Source: an uncultured Francisella sp. (GTDB lineage: Bacteria; Pseudomonadota; Gammaproteobacteria; Burkholderiales; Neisseriaceae). From it: a DNA stretch of 64,000 nt. Made by a program: the position numbers and the translations under genes. Shown piece by piece: positions 38,357 through 46,214 of the stretch. The first letter of the stretch is position 1. Each line of letters opens with the position of its first letter. Location of the stretch: assembly GCA_943913655.1 (NCBI GenBank), contig CALTZA010000001.1, positions 62,001 through 126,000 of the forward strand, given 5' to 3'. The notes under the pieces were generated by a model. That model ran no database searches. It was given only the letters and a program-made list of their open reading frames with translations, and was not told where the DNA came from.

Positions 38357-38824
38357 TTACATCGCCACATATTGTAGATAATTTTCTAAACCCAACGAAT
38401 CAATCAAACGTAGTTGCTGTTCAAGCCAATAAGCATGATCCTCTTCGGTATCACGCAGTTGCCCAAGGATAATTTCTCTAGTAGCAAAGTCTCTTTCTTG
38501 CTCACAAAGTACGATACCTTTTTTAAGATTATCCCTAACCTTTAGCTCTAGTGCTAAATCTGAACGCAACATACTGGGCACATCTGTACCGATAGTAAAC
38601 TGAAACTCTTTGACGTTAATGACACCTCCTAAAATCAAAATGCGTTGAATGAGCTGACGTGAATGTTCGGTTTCATCTGTCACTTCACCCTTAATGTGCT
38701 CATAGAGTTTTTTATAACCCCAGTCTAAATACATTTCAGAATGAATTAGATATTGATTTTGTGCTAAGAATTCATCAGCCAATAGCATATTGAGATAATC
38801 GATAACTTTCTGCTTGTGTTCCAT
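38357..38824 (-). CDS. bfr: Bacterioferritin, ferroxidase subunit without haem ligand
   Basis: A 155-residue bacterioferritin with a complete ferroxidase centre: Glu18, Glu51, His54, Glu93, Glu127 and His130 are all in place. The haem ligand Met52 is Thr52. It therefore complements the subunit encoded 19 bases downstream, which keeps Met and lacks the ferroxidase. AAAGGAGG precedes the ATG. A promoter and a partial Fur-box match lie just upstream. Confidence 0.92.
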   Translation of the reverse strand: MEHKQKVIDYLNMLLADEFLAQNQYLIHSEMYLDWGYKKLYEHIKGEVTDETEHSRQLIQRILILGGVINVKEFQFTIGTDVPSMLRSDLALELKVRDNLKKGIVLCEQERDFATREIILGQLRDTEEDHAYWLEQQLRLIDSLGLENYLQYVAM

Positions 38825-38853
38825 GACAAACCTCCTTTGGTATGGTTAGTGTA

Positions 38854-38872
38854 TCAATCACTTATCATTATT
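38854..38872 (-). promoter_or_regulatory. Partial Fur-box-like site before the bfr pair
   Basis: On the minus strand ATAATGATAA matches ten consecutive Fur consensus bases, 11 of 19 overall. It starts 14 bases after the proposed -10. Its position resembles the feoA and bfd sites, but the match is weaker. Confidence 0.35.
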
Positions 38873-38885
38873 TTGGTGTTGATTA

Positions 38886-38914
38886 ATTCTACTCTAACTT
38901 ATTCTCTAAAACAA
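38886..38914 (-). promoter_or_regulatory. Candidate promoter of the bfr pair
   Basis: On the minus strand TTGTTT (38914-38909) and TAGAAT (38891-38886) are 17 bases apart. The start would be near 38879. Confidence 0.45.
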
Positions 38915-38954
38915 ATATTTTTTCGAATTATGTTATTGATTTTAAATAAAAATA

Positions 38955-38982
38955 ATTATCAAGCTCTCTTGAGATTGATAAT
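38955..38982. other. Hairpin-forming inverted repeat between dnaK and bfr
   Basis: ATTATCAA (38955-38962) and TTGATAAT (38975-38982) are perfect inverted arms, with an inner TCTC/GAGA pairing. On the minus strand a T-rich tract follows, so it may back up the dnaK terminator; it could equally be an operator for the bfr promoter 40 bases away. Confidence 0.5.
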
Positions 38983-39002
38983 TTCCGTTGAACTAATAAT
39001 AT

Positions 39003-39030
39003 AAAAAAAAGCGCCAATTTGGCGCTTTTA
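39003..39030 (-). terminator. Strong intrinsic terminator after dnaK
   Basis: AAAAGCGCCA and TGGCGCTTTT form a perfect 10-bp stem with a 3-base loop (39007-39029), flanked by A and T runs, just 20 bases after the dnaK stop. Confidence 0.88.
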
Positions 39031-39048
39031 AAATGATCACTATTAAAT

Positions 39049-41007
39049 TTATTTTTTATCTTTATTAACTTCTTCGAAATCAGCATCAACCACATTATCA
39101 CCATCATTACTAGAAGTTGAATTACTATCCGGTTGCTTCGCACCTGCTTCTTTGGAATCTGTACCTGCTTGCTTCTGTGCATACATAATTTCGCCAAGTT
39201 TTTGACTCGCTTTAGCAAGCTCTTCTTTTGCAGCATCAATTTTTGCCTTGTCATCTCCTTTAACTGCCTCATTAACTTTACTAAGAACTGATTCAATAGC
39301 ACTTTTGTCAGCTTTGCTTAATTTACTGCCGTACTCTTCTAACGATTTTCTAACAGAGTGAGCCAGGCTATCTGCTTCGTTACGTGATTTTACCAATTTT
39401 GTTAGTTTTTTATCTTCTTCAGCATTAGACTGAGCATCTTTAATCATGCGATCAATCTCTTCCTCAGATAATCCACTAGAAGCTTGAATGGTAATTTTAT
39501 TTTCCTTTCCTGTTCCCTTATCTTTGGCAGAAACATGTAAAATCCCATTGGCATCAATATCAAAAGTCACTTCAATCTGTGGTAATCCTCTAGGCGCAGG
39601 AGGAATATCATTTAAATTAAACTGACCTAGGCTCTTATTAGCCGAAGCTTTATCGCGCTCCCCCTGCAATACATGAATTGTCACCGCATTTTGATTATCT
39701 TCCGCGGTAGAAAAAACTTGTGAATGCTTGGTCGGAATGGTGGTATTTTTCTCAATCAACTTAGTCATTACCCCACCTAAGGTCTCAATACCTAAAGACA
39801 ACGGAGTAACATCCAAAAGTAGCACATCTGTTCTATCACCAGATAATACAGCACCTTGGATTGCCGCACCTGCTGCTACAGCTTCATCTGGATTGACATC
39901 TTTGCGCGGTTCTTTACCAAAAAACTCTTTAACAACTTGTTGTACTTTTGGCATACGCGTTTGGCCGCCTACCAAAATAACATCGTTAATATCACTAAGG
40001 CTTAAGTTAGCATCTTTTAAAGCAATTTTACAAGGCTCCACTGTTTTTTGGATTAGATCATCAACTAAACTTTCAAATTTAGCTCGAGTTATTTTCATCT
40101 CCAAATGCTTAGGACCGCTCTTATCAGCAGTGATAAAAGGAATGTTAATTTCTGTTTGCTGTGCGTTAGACAGTTCTATTTTTGCTTTCTCAGCTGCTTC
40201 TTTTAGACGTTGCAAAGCACTAGAATCATTTTCATCCTTAGCTCGCTGCACTAAATCAATACCAGTCTCTTTCTTAAATTCGCTGATAATATAGTCGATT
40301 AAGCGTTGATCAAAATCCTCCCCACCTAAGAAAGTATCACCATTAGTAGATAGCACTTCAAACTGTTTTTCACTATCGACATCAGCAATTTCAATGATAG
40401 ATACATCAAAAGTACCTCCTCCCAGATCATAAACAGCGATCTTGGAATCTCCACCTTTGCCTTTATCCATACCGAAAGCAAGCGCAGCTGCTGTTGGTTC
40501 ATTGATAATCCGCTTGACATCAAGTCCAGCAATCTTGCCTGCATCCTTGGTTGCTTGACGTTGACTATCGTTAAAATATGCAGGGACGGTAATCACTGCT
40601 TCTGTCACTGAATGCCCAAAATATTCTTCTGCCGATTTCTTTAACTTGCGTAAAATTTCAGCAGAAATCTGGGGTGGGGAAAGCTCCTTACCTTGCACTT
40701 TAACCCAAGCATCACCATTACTCGCACGCGTAATCGCATAAGGTACTAATTTAATATCCTTTTGTACCTCTTGGTCTTCAAAACGCCGACCAATCAATCG
40801 TTTAACCGCATAAATAGTATTATTCGGATTAGTGACTGCCTGCCTCTTGGCCGGTGCTCCCACCAAAATTTCATTATCAGTATATGCCACAATAGAGGGC
40901 GTGGTTCTGCTCCCTTCTGTGTTTTCAATGATCTTAACTTGGCCATTTTCAGAAACAGCCAAGCATGAATTAGTTGTACCTAAATCAATTCCTATTATTT
41001 TTGCCAT
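39049..41007 (-). CDS. dnaK: Molecular chaperone DnaK (Hsp70)
   Basis: The 652-residue Hsp70. The nucleotide-binding domain has GIDLGTTNSCLAV at the start, VPAYFNDSQRQATKDAG, YDLGGGTFDVSI and ILVGGQTRMPKVQ. The substrate domain begins near LLDVTPLSLGIETLGGVMT, and the C-terminus ends in the acidic EEVNKDKK tail. It lies 60 bases downstream of grpE on the same strand. dnaJ is not next to it in this window; a terminator and the bfr genes follow instead. Confidence 0.97.
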   Translation of the reverse strand: MAKIIGIDLGTTNSCLAVSENGQVKIIENTEGSRTTPSIVAYTDNEILVGAPAKRQAVTNPNNTIYAVKRLIGRRFEDQEVQKDIKLVPYAITRASNGDAWVKVQGKELSPPQISAEILRKLKKSAEEYFGHSVTEAVITVPAYFNDSQRQATKDAGKIAGLDVKRIINEPTAAALAFGMDKGKGGDSKIAVYDLGGGTFDVSIIEIADVDSEKQFEVLSTNGDTFLGGEDFDQRLIDYIISEFKKETGIDLVQRAKDENDSSALQRLKEAAEKAKIELSNAQQTEINIPFITADKSGPKHLEMKITRAKFESLVDDLIQKTVEPCKIALKDANLSLSDINDVILVGGQTRMPKVQQVVKEFFGKEPRKDVNPDEAVAAGAAIQGAVLSGDRTDVLLLDVTPLSLGIETLGGVMTKLIEKNTTIPTKHSQVFSTAEDNQNAVTIHVLQGERDKASANKSLGQFNLNDIPPAPRGLPQIEVTFDIDANGILHVSAKDKGTGKENKITIQASSGLSEEEIDRMIKDAQSNAEEDKKLTKLVKSRNEADSLAHSVRKSLEEYGSKLSKADKSAIESVLSKVNEAVKGDDKAKIDAAKEELAKASQKLGEIMYAQKQAGTDSKEAGAKQPDSNSTSSNDGDNVVDADFEEVNKDKK

Positions 41008-41067
41008 AATCTATTCCTTTTCCTTCTTTTTGATATTTAATATTCACCTACTACTGCTCATTGATCT

Positions 41068-41826
41068 TTACTTCGCTTTTGCCACTACTACCCGCGCAGG
41101 TCGCAGCACTCGGCCATGTAAGGCATAACCCTTTTGATACACCTGTAATACAGTATTAGGCGCCTGATCTTCAGAAACAATTCCCTGAATGGCCTCATGT
41201 CGGTGTGGATCAAATTGTTCTCCCTGTGGATCAATCTCAATAATATGAGCAGCATCAAAAGCGGTATTTAACTGTTTTAAAGTGAGTTCTACCCCTTTTC
41301 TAACCGCCTGCGCATTGCCACTTTCATCGCTTAAAGCTTTCTCTAAGTAATCTCTAATCGCTAGCATGTTTTTTGCAAATTTCTCGTTGGCATAACGATG
41401 GGCATCTTCCAACTCATTTTTATGCCGACGCTGCAAATTTTGGATGTTAGCAAGCGCACGAATCGCATCCTCCTGCAAACGTTGCTCTAGATCTGCAACT
41501 TTCTCTTTTAAATTAGCAATTAAGTCTTCTTGGTCTTCTTGGTCCTCTACCAAATCAGCTTTACTGCTATTATTTTCTAAAGTTTCTTTGCCTTGGTCTT
41601 GGCTTGCTTTACGATTTTGTTGTGTTTCATTATCTCTATCTAGTCCAGTTTGTTGCTGAGAAAATACCTCTTCAAGACTTTCTTGCTCTCTTGGATGTTT
41701 GTGCGAAACTTCCTGTTCCTCTTCTCCCTTTTTAGTCCCTTTCTGCCAAGTTTTTGCCTTCTGTTCTCCTTGCTCTTGATTACTACTAAATGATTTTTTC
41801 CGGTTAAATTGATGTTTTGAACTCAT
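41068..41826 (-). CDS. grpE: GrpE nucleotide exchange factor with long N-terminal extension
   Basis: Nucleotide exchange factor for DnaK. The family part runs from about residue 95: a long helix (LKEKVADLEQRLQEDAIRAL), NLQRRHKNELEDAHRYANEK, and the C-terminal beta domain with FDPHRHEAIQGI and VLQVYQKGYALHGRVLRPA. At 252 residues it is longer than the usual 170-200, because of an N-terminal stretch of about 95 residues rich in Gln, Glu, Lys and Ser that is probably disordered. An RpoH-type promoter lies upstream, and dnaK follows. Confidence 0.93.
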   Translation of the reverse strand: MSSKHQFNRKKSFSSNQEQGEQKAKTWQKGTKKGEEEQEVSHKHPREQESLEEVFSQQQTGLDRDNETQQNRKASQDQGKETLENNSSKADLVEDQEDQEDLIANLKEKVADLEQRLQEDAIRALANIQNLQRRHKNELEDAHRYANEKFAKNMLAIRDYLEKALSDESGNAQAVRKGVELTLKQLNTAFDAAHIIEIDPQGEQFDPHRHEAIQGIVSEDQAPNTVLQVYQKGYALHGRVLRPARVVVAKAK

Positions 41827-41880
41827 GTCTTAATCCTTAGAACTGATTCAGCAAAATAGTATTTATATCTAACAATTAAC

Positions 41881-41909
41881 AGATAGGTGCTACTTGTTCC
41901 GATTTCAAG
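41881..41909 (-). promoter_or_regulatory. Sigma32 (RpoH) heat-shock promoter for grpE-dnaK
   Basis: On the minus strand CTTGAAA (41909-41903) and ACCTATCT (41888-41881) are 14 bases apart, matching CTTGAAA and six of eight bases of CCCCATNT. Same -35 and spacing as the htpG promoter. Confidence 0.66.
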
Positions 41910-41976
41910 TACGCAACAGCATTTTATCTTTTCCTCTGGTACAATTTACCTATCAGTGCATAAAATAGAATAGGTA

Positions 41977-43740
41977 ATGTCGTATTTAACCAAACAGCAA
42001 GTACAGGCGGTAGCAAACTCTATACTGTCAGGTTTTAATCGCCACTTTAGCTTATTCCGATCCATCAGCGCCAAAGCAAAATATCTATTTGAAAACCAAA
42101 AATGGGCAGAAATCCAAAAAATTACCACCGATAGAATTCGCATGTATGATGATCGTGTTGCAGAGACAGTCACTAAGTTAAAAGAAAATTTTTCTGCCAA
42201 TGTATTAAACGATACCATATGGAAGGAGGTAAAACTTGCCTATAGCTTGCTGCTGATCAACCATAAACAACCTGAGTTAGCAGAAACCTTTTTTAATTCT
42301 GTGTCTAATAAAATCTTGGATAAAGATTATTATCACAATGAACTGATCTATCTAAAACCCACTATTTCCACTGAATATATTCAGTCAGATGTTGGGACCT
42401 TTAATTCTTTTTATCCGGCACACGGTGGCTTGCACCAAGTGATCAAAGATATCTTACTTCATTTCGATTGGAAAAATGCATTTGCTGATATAAAGCAAGA
42501 TATCCAAAATATTTTAGAAACGGGAAATGCTTATTTACGCGATAAATGGGCAAGCAACGAGCTTAATTTGCATGTCGAGGTTCTACATTCGCCTTTTTAC
42601 CGCAATAAATGTGCCTATGTTATCGGACAGATTATTAATGGCAATGACAAATATCCCTTCTGCTTAGCGGTAGTACATAACGCAAAAAAAGAGTTGGTCG
42701 TTGATACGGCTCTTTTCTCTCCCAAAGTGATTTCAGCACTCTTTTCCTTTTCGCGTGCTTATTTTTTAGTCGAACTTGATGTACCCTCTGGTTATGTAAG
42801 TTTCTTAAAACAACTATTACCCATGCGTGATAAAGCAGATTTCTACGCTATGCTAGGTCTACATAAACAAAGTAAAAATATCTTTTTTCGTGAATTTACT
42901 GCCCATTTGCATACTTCCTCAGATAGTTTTATTCTAGCCCCTGGTATTAAAGGCATGGTGATGGTAGTTTTTACCCTTCCTTCTTTTCCCTATGTTTTTA
43001 AAGTGATACGAGATCAATTTGGCCCCAATAAAAACTTTGGTCCAGATTATGTGCGTAAAAAATATGAGTTGGTGAAAAAACATGATCGCGTAGGACGCTT
43101 AGCTGATACCTTGGAATACAGTAACGTAGCCATTCCACTTGCGCGTTGTGATGAAATTCTTCTTAAAGAACTAAAAGAGCTTGCTCCATCATCTTTTGAA
43201 ATACGCGCTGATATTTTACTCATTAAGCATGTCTATATAGAAAGGAGACTCAAACCACTTAATCTTATTATGAAAACCGCTTCTTTTGAGGAACGCAAAC
43301 AACTAATTATAGAGTACGGCAATACTATCAAAGATTTAGCCAAAGCAAACATTTTCCCAGGAGATATGCTATATAAAAACTTTGGCATCACACGATATGA
43401 AAAGTTAATTTTTTATGATTACGATGAAATCGAGTACATGACGGAATGCAACTTTCGCTCCATCCCTACTCCTCCCAATCCAGAGTATGAATTATCTAAC
43501 GAAGCGTGGTATCCAGTTGAACCTAGAGATGTATTTCCAGAAGAGTTTGCAAATTTTTTATTAAATGACCCAGAAATACGACAAGTATTTCTAGAATATC
43601 ATCAAGACTTACTTACTCCAGAATTTTGGCAAAAGAAAAAAGACAATATCTTAGCTGGAATCGTTGAGGATTTTTTCCCTTATCCTGATCAATTACGATT
43701 CGTACTTAATGACAAACAAAAAGGTCAGTTAGTTAAATAA
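41977..43740 (+). CDS. aceK: Isocitrate dehydrogenase kinase/phosphatase
   Basis: A 587-residue AceK, which phosphorylates and inactivates isocitrate dehydrogenase so that carbon enters the glyoxylate bypass during growth on acetate or fatty acids. The ATP-loop region APGIKGMVMVVFTLPSFPYV, FKVIRDQFGP and the metal/catalytic region FPGDMLYKNFGITRY with FYDYDEIEYM are present. It runs directly into murI with no gap. aceA and aceB are not in this window, so the pathway cannot be confirmed here. Confidence 0.93.
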   Translation: MSYLTKQQVQAVANSILSGFNRHFSLFRSISAKAKYLFENQKWAEIQKITTDRIRMYDDRVAETVTKLKENFSANVLNDTIWKEVKLAYSLLLINHKQPELAETFFNSVSNKILDKDYYHNELIYLKPTISTEYIQSDVGTFNSFYPAHGGLHQVIKDILLHFDWKNAFADIKQDIQNILETGNAYLRDKWASNELNLHVEVLHSPFYRNKCAYVIGQIINGNDKYPFCLAVVHNAKKELVVDTALFSPKVISALFSFSRAYFLVELDVPSGYVSFLKQLLPMRDKADFYAMLGLHKQSKNIFFREFTAHLHTSSDSFILAPGIKGMVMVVFTLPSFPYVFKVIRDQFGPNKNFGPDYVRKKYELVKKHDRVGRLADTLEYSNVAIPLARCDEILLKELKELAPSSFEIRADILLIKHVYIERRLKPLNLIMKTASFEERKQLIIEYGNTIKDLAKANIFPGDMLYKNFGITRYEKLIFYDYDEIEYMTECNFRSIPTPPNPEYELSNEAWYPVEPRDVFPEEFANFLLNDPEIRQVFLEYHQDLLTPEFWQKKKDNILAGIVEDFFPYPDQLRFVLNDKQKGQLVK

Positions 43741-44565
43741 ATGAACCATACACAGAAACTAAACAATTTGCCCATCGGCATTTTCGATTCTGGTGTCGGA
43801 GGGCTAACAGTAGTTAAAGCAGTGATGGAACGCCTCCCACAAGAAAATATTATTTATTTCGGTGATACCGCACGAGTTCCTTACGGTATTAAATCTACTA
43901 AAACCATTCAATTATTTACTGGGCAGGTGGTCGATTTTTTGATGGAAAAAAAGATCAAGGCTCTTGTCGTGGCATGTAATACCATTTCTGCAGCAGCAAT
44001 TGAAGTAGTGAAAGAAAAGGCTAAATCATTGCCTACGATCAATGTGATTGAGGCTGGAGTCAAGCAAGCCTTGTTAGTTAGTCCCAACAAGCAAATTGGA
44101 GTAATTGCTACCTCCACTACTGTCAATAGCGGGGCTTATGCTCGATCAATTGCCATGTACTCTTCCAAAGCTCGAGTTGTGTCCAAAGCTTGTCCTTTAT
44201 TAGTGCCTCTTATTGAAGAAGATTGGCTCAATAACGATATTGCGCGCCTGACCGTACGAGAATATTTGCATCCCTTATTAGTAGAAAATATTGATACTCT
44301 TATTCTTGGCTGTACGCATTACCCTTTAATCAAACCATTGATTTTTTCTGAACTAGGAGCAAATATCCGTTTAGTTGACTCAGCCATTGCCGTCGCCGAA
44401 AAACTAAGCTGCTCTCTAGCACAAGCGGGTTTATTAAAAACACCGACCACAGATCACGGCGAATATCATTTTTATGTTTCTGATATTCCCTTACGCTTTC
44501 AAGCCATCGCTGAAAAATTTCTCGGTCGCTCTATTAAGCATTTACAGCAAAAAGTACTTGAGTAG
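43741..44565 (+). CDS. murI: Glutamate racemase
   Basis: Makes D-glutamate for peptidoglycan. At 274 residues it has the standard motifs: GIFDSGVGGLTV at the N-terminus, catalytic Cys79 in VVACNTISA, and the second catalytic Cys in LGCTHYPLI. The ATG starts immediately after the aceK stop. Its own stop abuts the stop of convergent purC without a spacer. Confidence 0.95.
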   Translation: MNHTQKLNNLPIGIFDSGVGGLTVVKAVMERLPQENIIYFGDTARVPYGIKSTKTIQLFTGQVVDFLMEKKIKALVVACNTISAAAIEVVKEKAKSLPTINVIEAGVKQALLVSPNKQIGVIATSTTVNSGAYARSIAMYSSKARVVSKACPLLVPLIEEDWLNNDIARLTVREYLHPLLVENIDTLILGCTHYPLIKPLIFSELGANIRLVDSAIAVAEKLSCSLAQAGLLKTPTTDHGEYHFYVSDIPLRFQAIAEKFLGRSIKHLQQKVLE

Positions 44566-45429
44566 CTACAGCGTCTTATTAAACAAGCGGAAAAAAATTT
44601 CTTGATAAAGTGCCTGAGTTCTACTAATAACTTCTGCTGGCAAACGTGGGGCTGGTGGTTTTTTGTCCCAATGCTGCTCCTCCAACCAGTTGCGTACAAA
44701 CTGCTTATCAAAAGAGATCTGCTCTTGTCCTGGAGTATATTCCTTTAGTGGCCAAAAGCGGCTAGAATCAGGTGTTAAGACTTCATCCATCAACACCAAA
44801 ACTCCATTTTTATCTAAACCAAATTCAAATTTACTATCAGCAATAATAATGCCACATTCTTTAGCGTAACTAGCAGCCTGCATATATAATCCAATCGATA
44901 GATCTCTGATTTGCTCTGCCAAATCTGTCCCTATAAGATGAGCTGCTTTAGCAAAGCTAATTTGTTCATCATGTGTGCCCACGCCTGCTTTGGTTGATGG
45001 AGTAAATAGGGCCTGCGGCAAAGCTGAAGCACGTTGCAAACCAGCTGGTAAAGTAATTTCCGAGATGCTACCCTTGGCTTGGTATTCCTTCCAGCCACCC
45101 CCTGCAAGATATCCTCTGACTACCGCCTCTATCTTGACAGGTTGCAATTTTTTGACCACGACTGCACGCTGAGCAATGGCTTGAACTTCCTTTTCTGGTA
45201 ATACATCATCAAGCATTAGATCACTTAAGTGATTGGGCACTCGATTGCCAAAGAAAGCAAACCAGCAATTGCTCATCTGCGTTAAAATTTTGCCCTTTCC
45301 AGGAATTAAATCAGTAAAGACCACATCAAAAGCAGAAAGACGATCAGTAGCAACCATCAATAAATGATCATCATCCACTTCATATAGATCCCTTACCTTG
45401 CCAGAATATACCTTGGGTAAATCAATCAT
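44566..45429 (-). CDS. purC: SAICAR synthetase (phosphoribosylaminoimidazole-succinocarboxamide synthase)
   Basis: Purine biosynthesis enzyme of 287 residues that joins CAIR and aspartate with ATP. Family blocks: YSGKVRDLYEVDDDHLLMVA, TDRLSAFDVV, EAVVRGYLAGGGWKEY, IADSKFEFG and DEVLTPDSSRFWP. It is the last gene of a long leftward run beginning at aroQ, 27 bases after the methyltransferase gene. Confidence 0.95.
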   Translation of the reverse strand: MIDLPKVYSGKVRDLYEVDDDHLLMVATDRLSAFDVVFTDLIPGKGKILTQMSNCWFAFFGNRVPNHLSDLMLDDVLPEKEVQAIAQRAVVVKKLQPVKIEAVVRGYLAGGGWKEYQAKGSISEITLPAGLQRASALPQALFTPSTKAGVGTHDEQISFAKAAHLIGTDLAEQIRDLSIGLYMQAASYAKECGIIIADSKFEFGLDKNGVLVLMDEVLTPDSSRFWPLKEYTPGQEQISFDKQFVRNWLEEQHWDKKPPAPRLPAEVISRTQALYQEIFFRLFNKTL

Positions 45430-45456
45430 GTTTATCTCCCTGTCTTTAAAATGTAA

Positions 45457-46194
45457 TTAACGTTCTTCACGAGCAAAAGGAGCGTAATTAAGCCGGCGCA
45501 AATTAAAGGCACGCTCTTTTCCTTCAATTGTAATCAATTCAGTTACCTGTTTCTTGGCAGTTAAAATATATACATTGGCCCAATCAGGCCACCAACGATG
45601 ACCAAGTTTTTCTAACAATTCTGCTTGATGTAAGCCAAAATGTCGATTCAGCAAAGGTAAATAAAAAGTAAAACGCCCTTCCATCACCTTTAGTTGATGT
45701 TCTTTGAGATGGTAAACCAACTGTTGCACACTTATGCCATCCTCTCGCTGGAAAATAGCACGACCTTGCCATTTTGGCCGACTAAACCACCACACTTTTG
45801 GATTAAACAGACAAAAAGTAACATAGCCTTCTGGACGTAATACGCGACTTATATCTTGTAGCGCTAAATCCTTATTACCGACTCCCTCCAAACTGTGATG
45901 ACACAACAACACGTCAATACTTTCTTTGGATAAAGGAAGTTGTTCTAAAGAGGCTATTACTTCACATGGGGGAATCAAAGAAACATGCAGCTGGAAAACA
46001 TGAGATAACTGCATGTCGGAGAATAAATCAATGGGACCTACCTGCATTAACCGAAAATCATTAGGCGCAATACGTGTGAGACTACGTTTAATCACCTCTG
46101 TTTCTTGTTGCAAAAGCACTTGACCTCGACTATCGTGCCAAAACCAATCACGTAAGCACATCATTTGTGCCTGGGATTCTCCTTGTTCTTTCAT
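45457..46194 (-). CDS. SAM-dependent methyltransferase (class I, unassigned)
   Basis: A 245-residue class I methyltransferase fold protein. Visible signs are SKESIDVLLCHHSLEGVGN (the region after motif I), the ISRVLRPEGYVTFCLFNP motif typical of the fold, and a C-terminal basic part. The Gly-rich SAM motif is degenerate (MQVGPIDLFSD). The closest group is the BioC/UbiE-like methyltransferases of betaproteobacteria often found near rnhA; the substrate is unknown. I start at the ATG at 46194; an in-frame TTG at 46242 overlaps comEC. Confidence 0.72.
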   Translation of the reverse strand: MKEQGESQAQMMCLRDWFWHDSRGQVLLQQETEVIKRSLTRIAPNDFRLMQVGPIDLFSDMQLSHVFQLHVSLIPPCEVIASLEQLPLSKESIDVLLCHHSLEGVGNKDLALQDISRVLRPEGYVTFCLFNPKVWWFSRPKWQGRAIFQREDGISVQQLVYHLKEHQLKVMEGRFTFYLPLLNRHFGLHQAELLEKLGHRWWPDWANVYILTAKKQVTELITIEGKERAFNLRRLNYAPFAREER

Positions 46195-46214
46195 AGCTCT
46201 TAATTTTATTGAAA

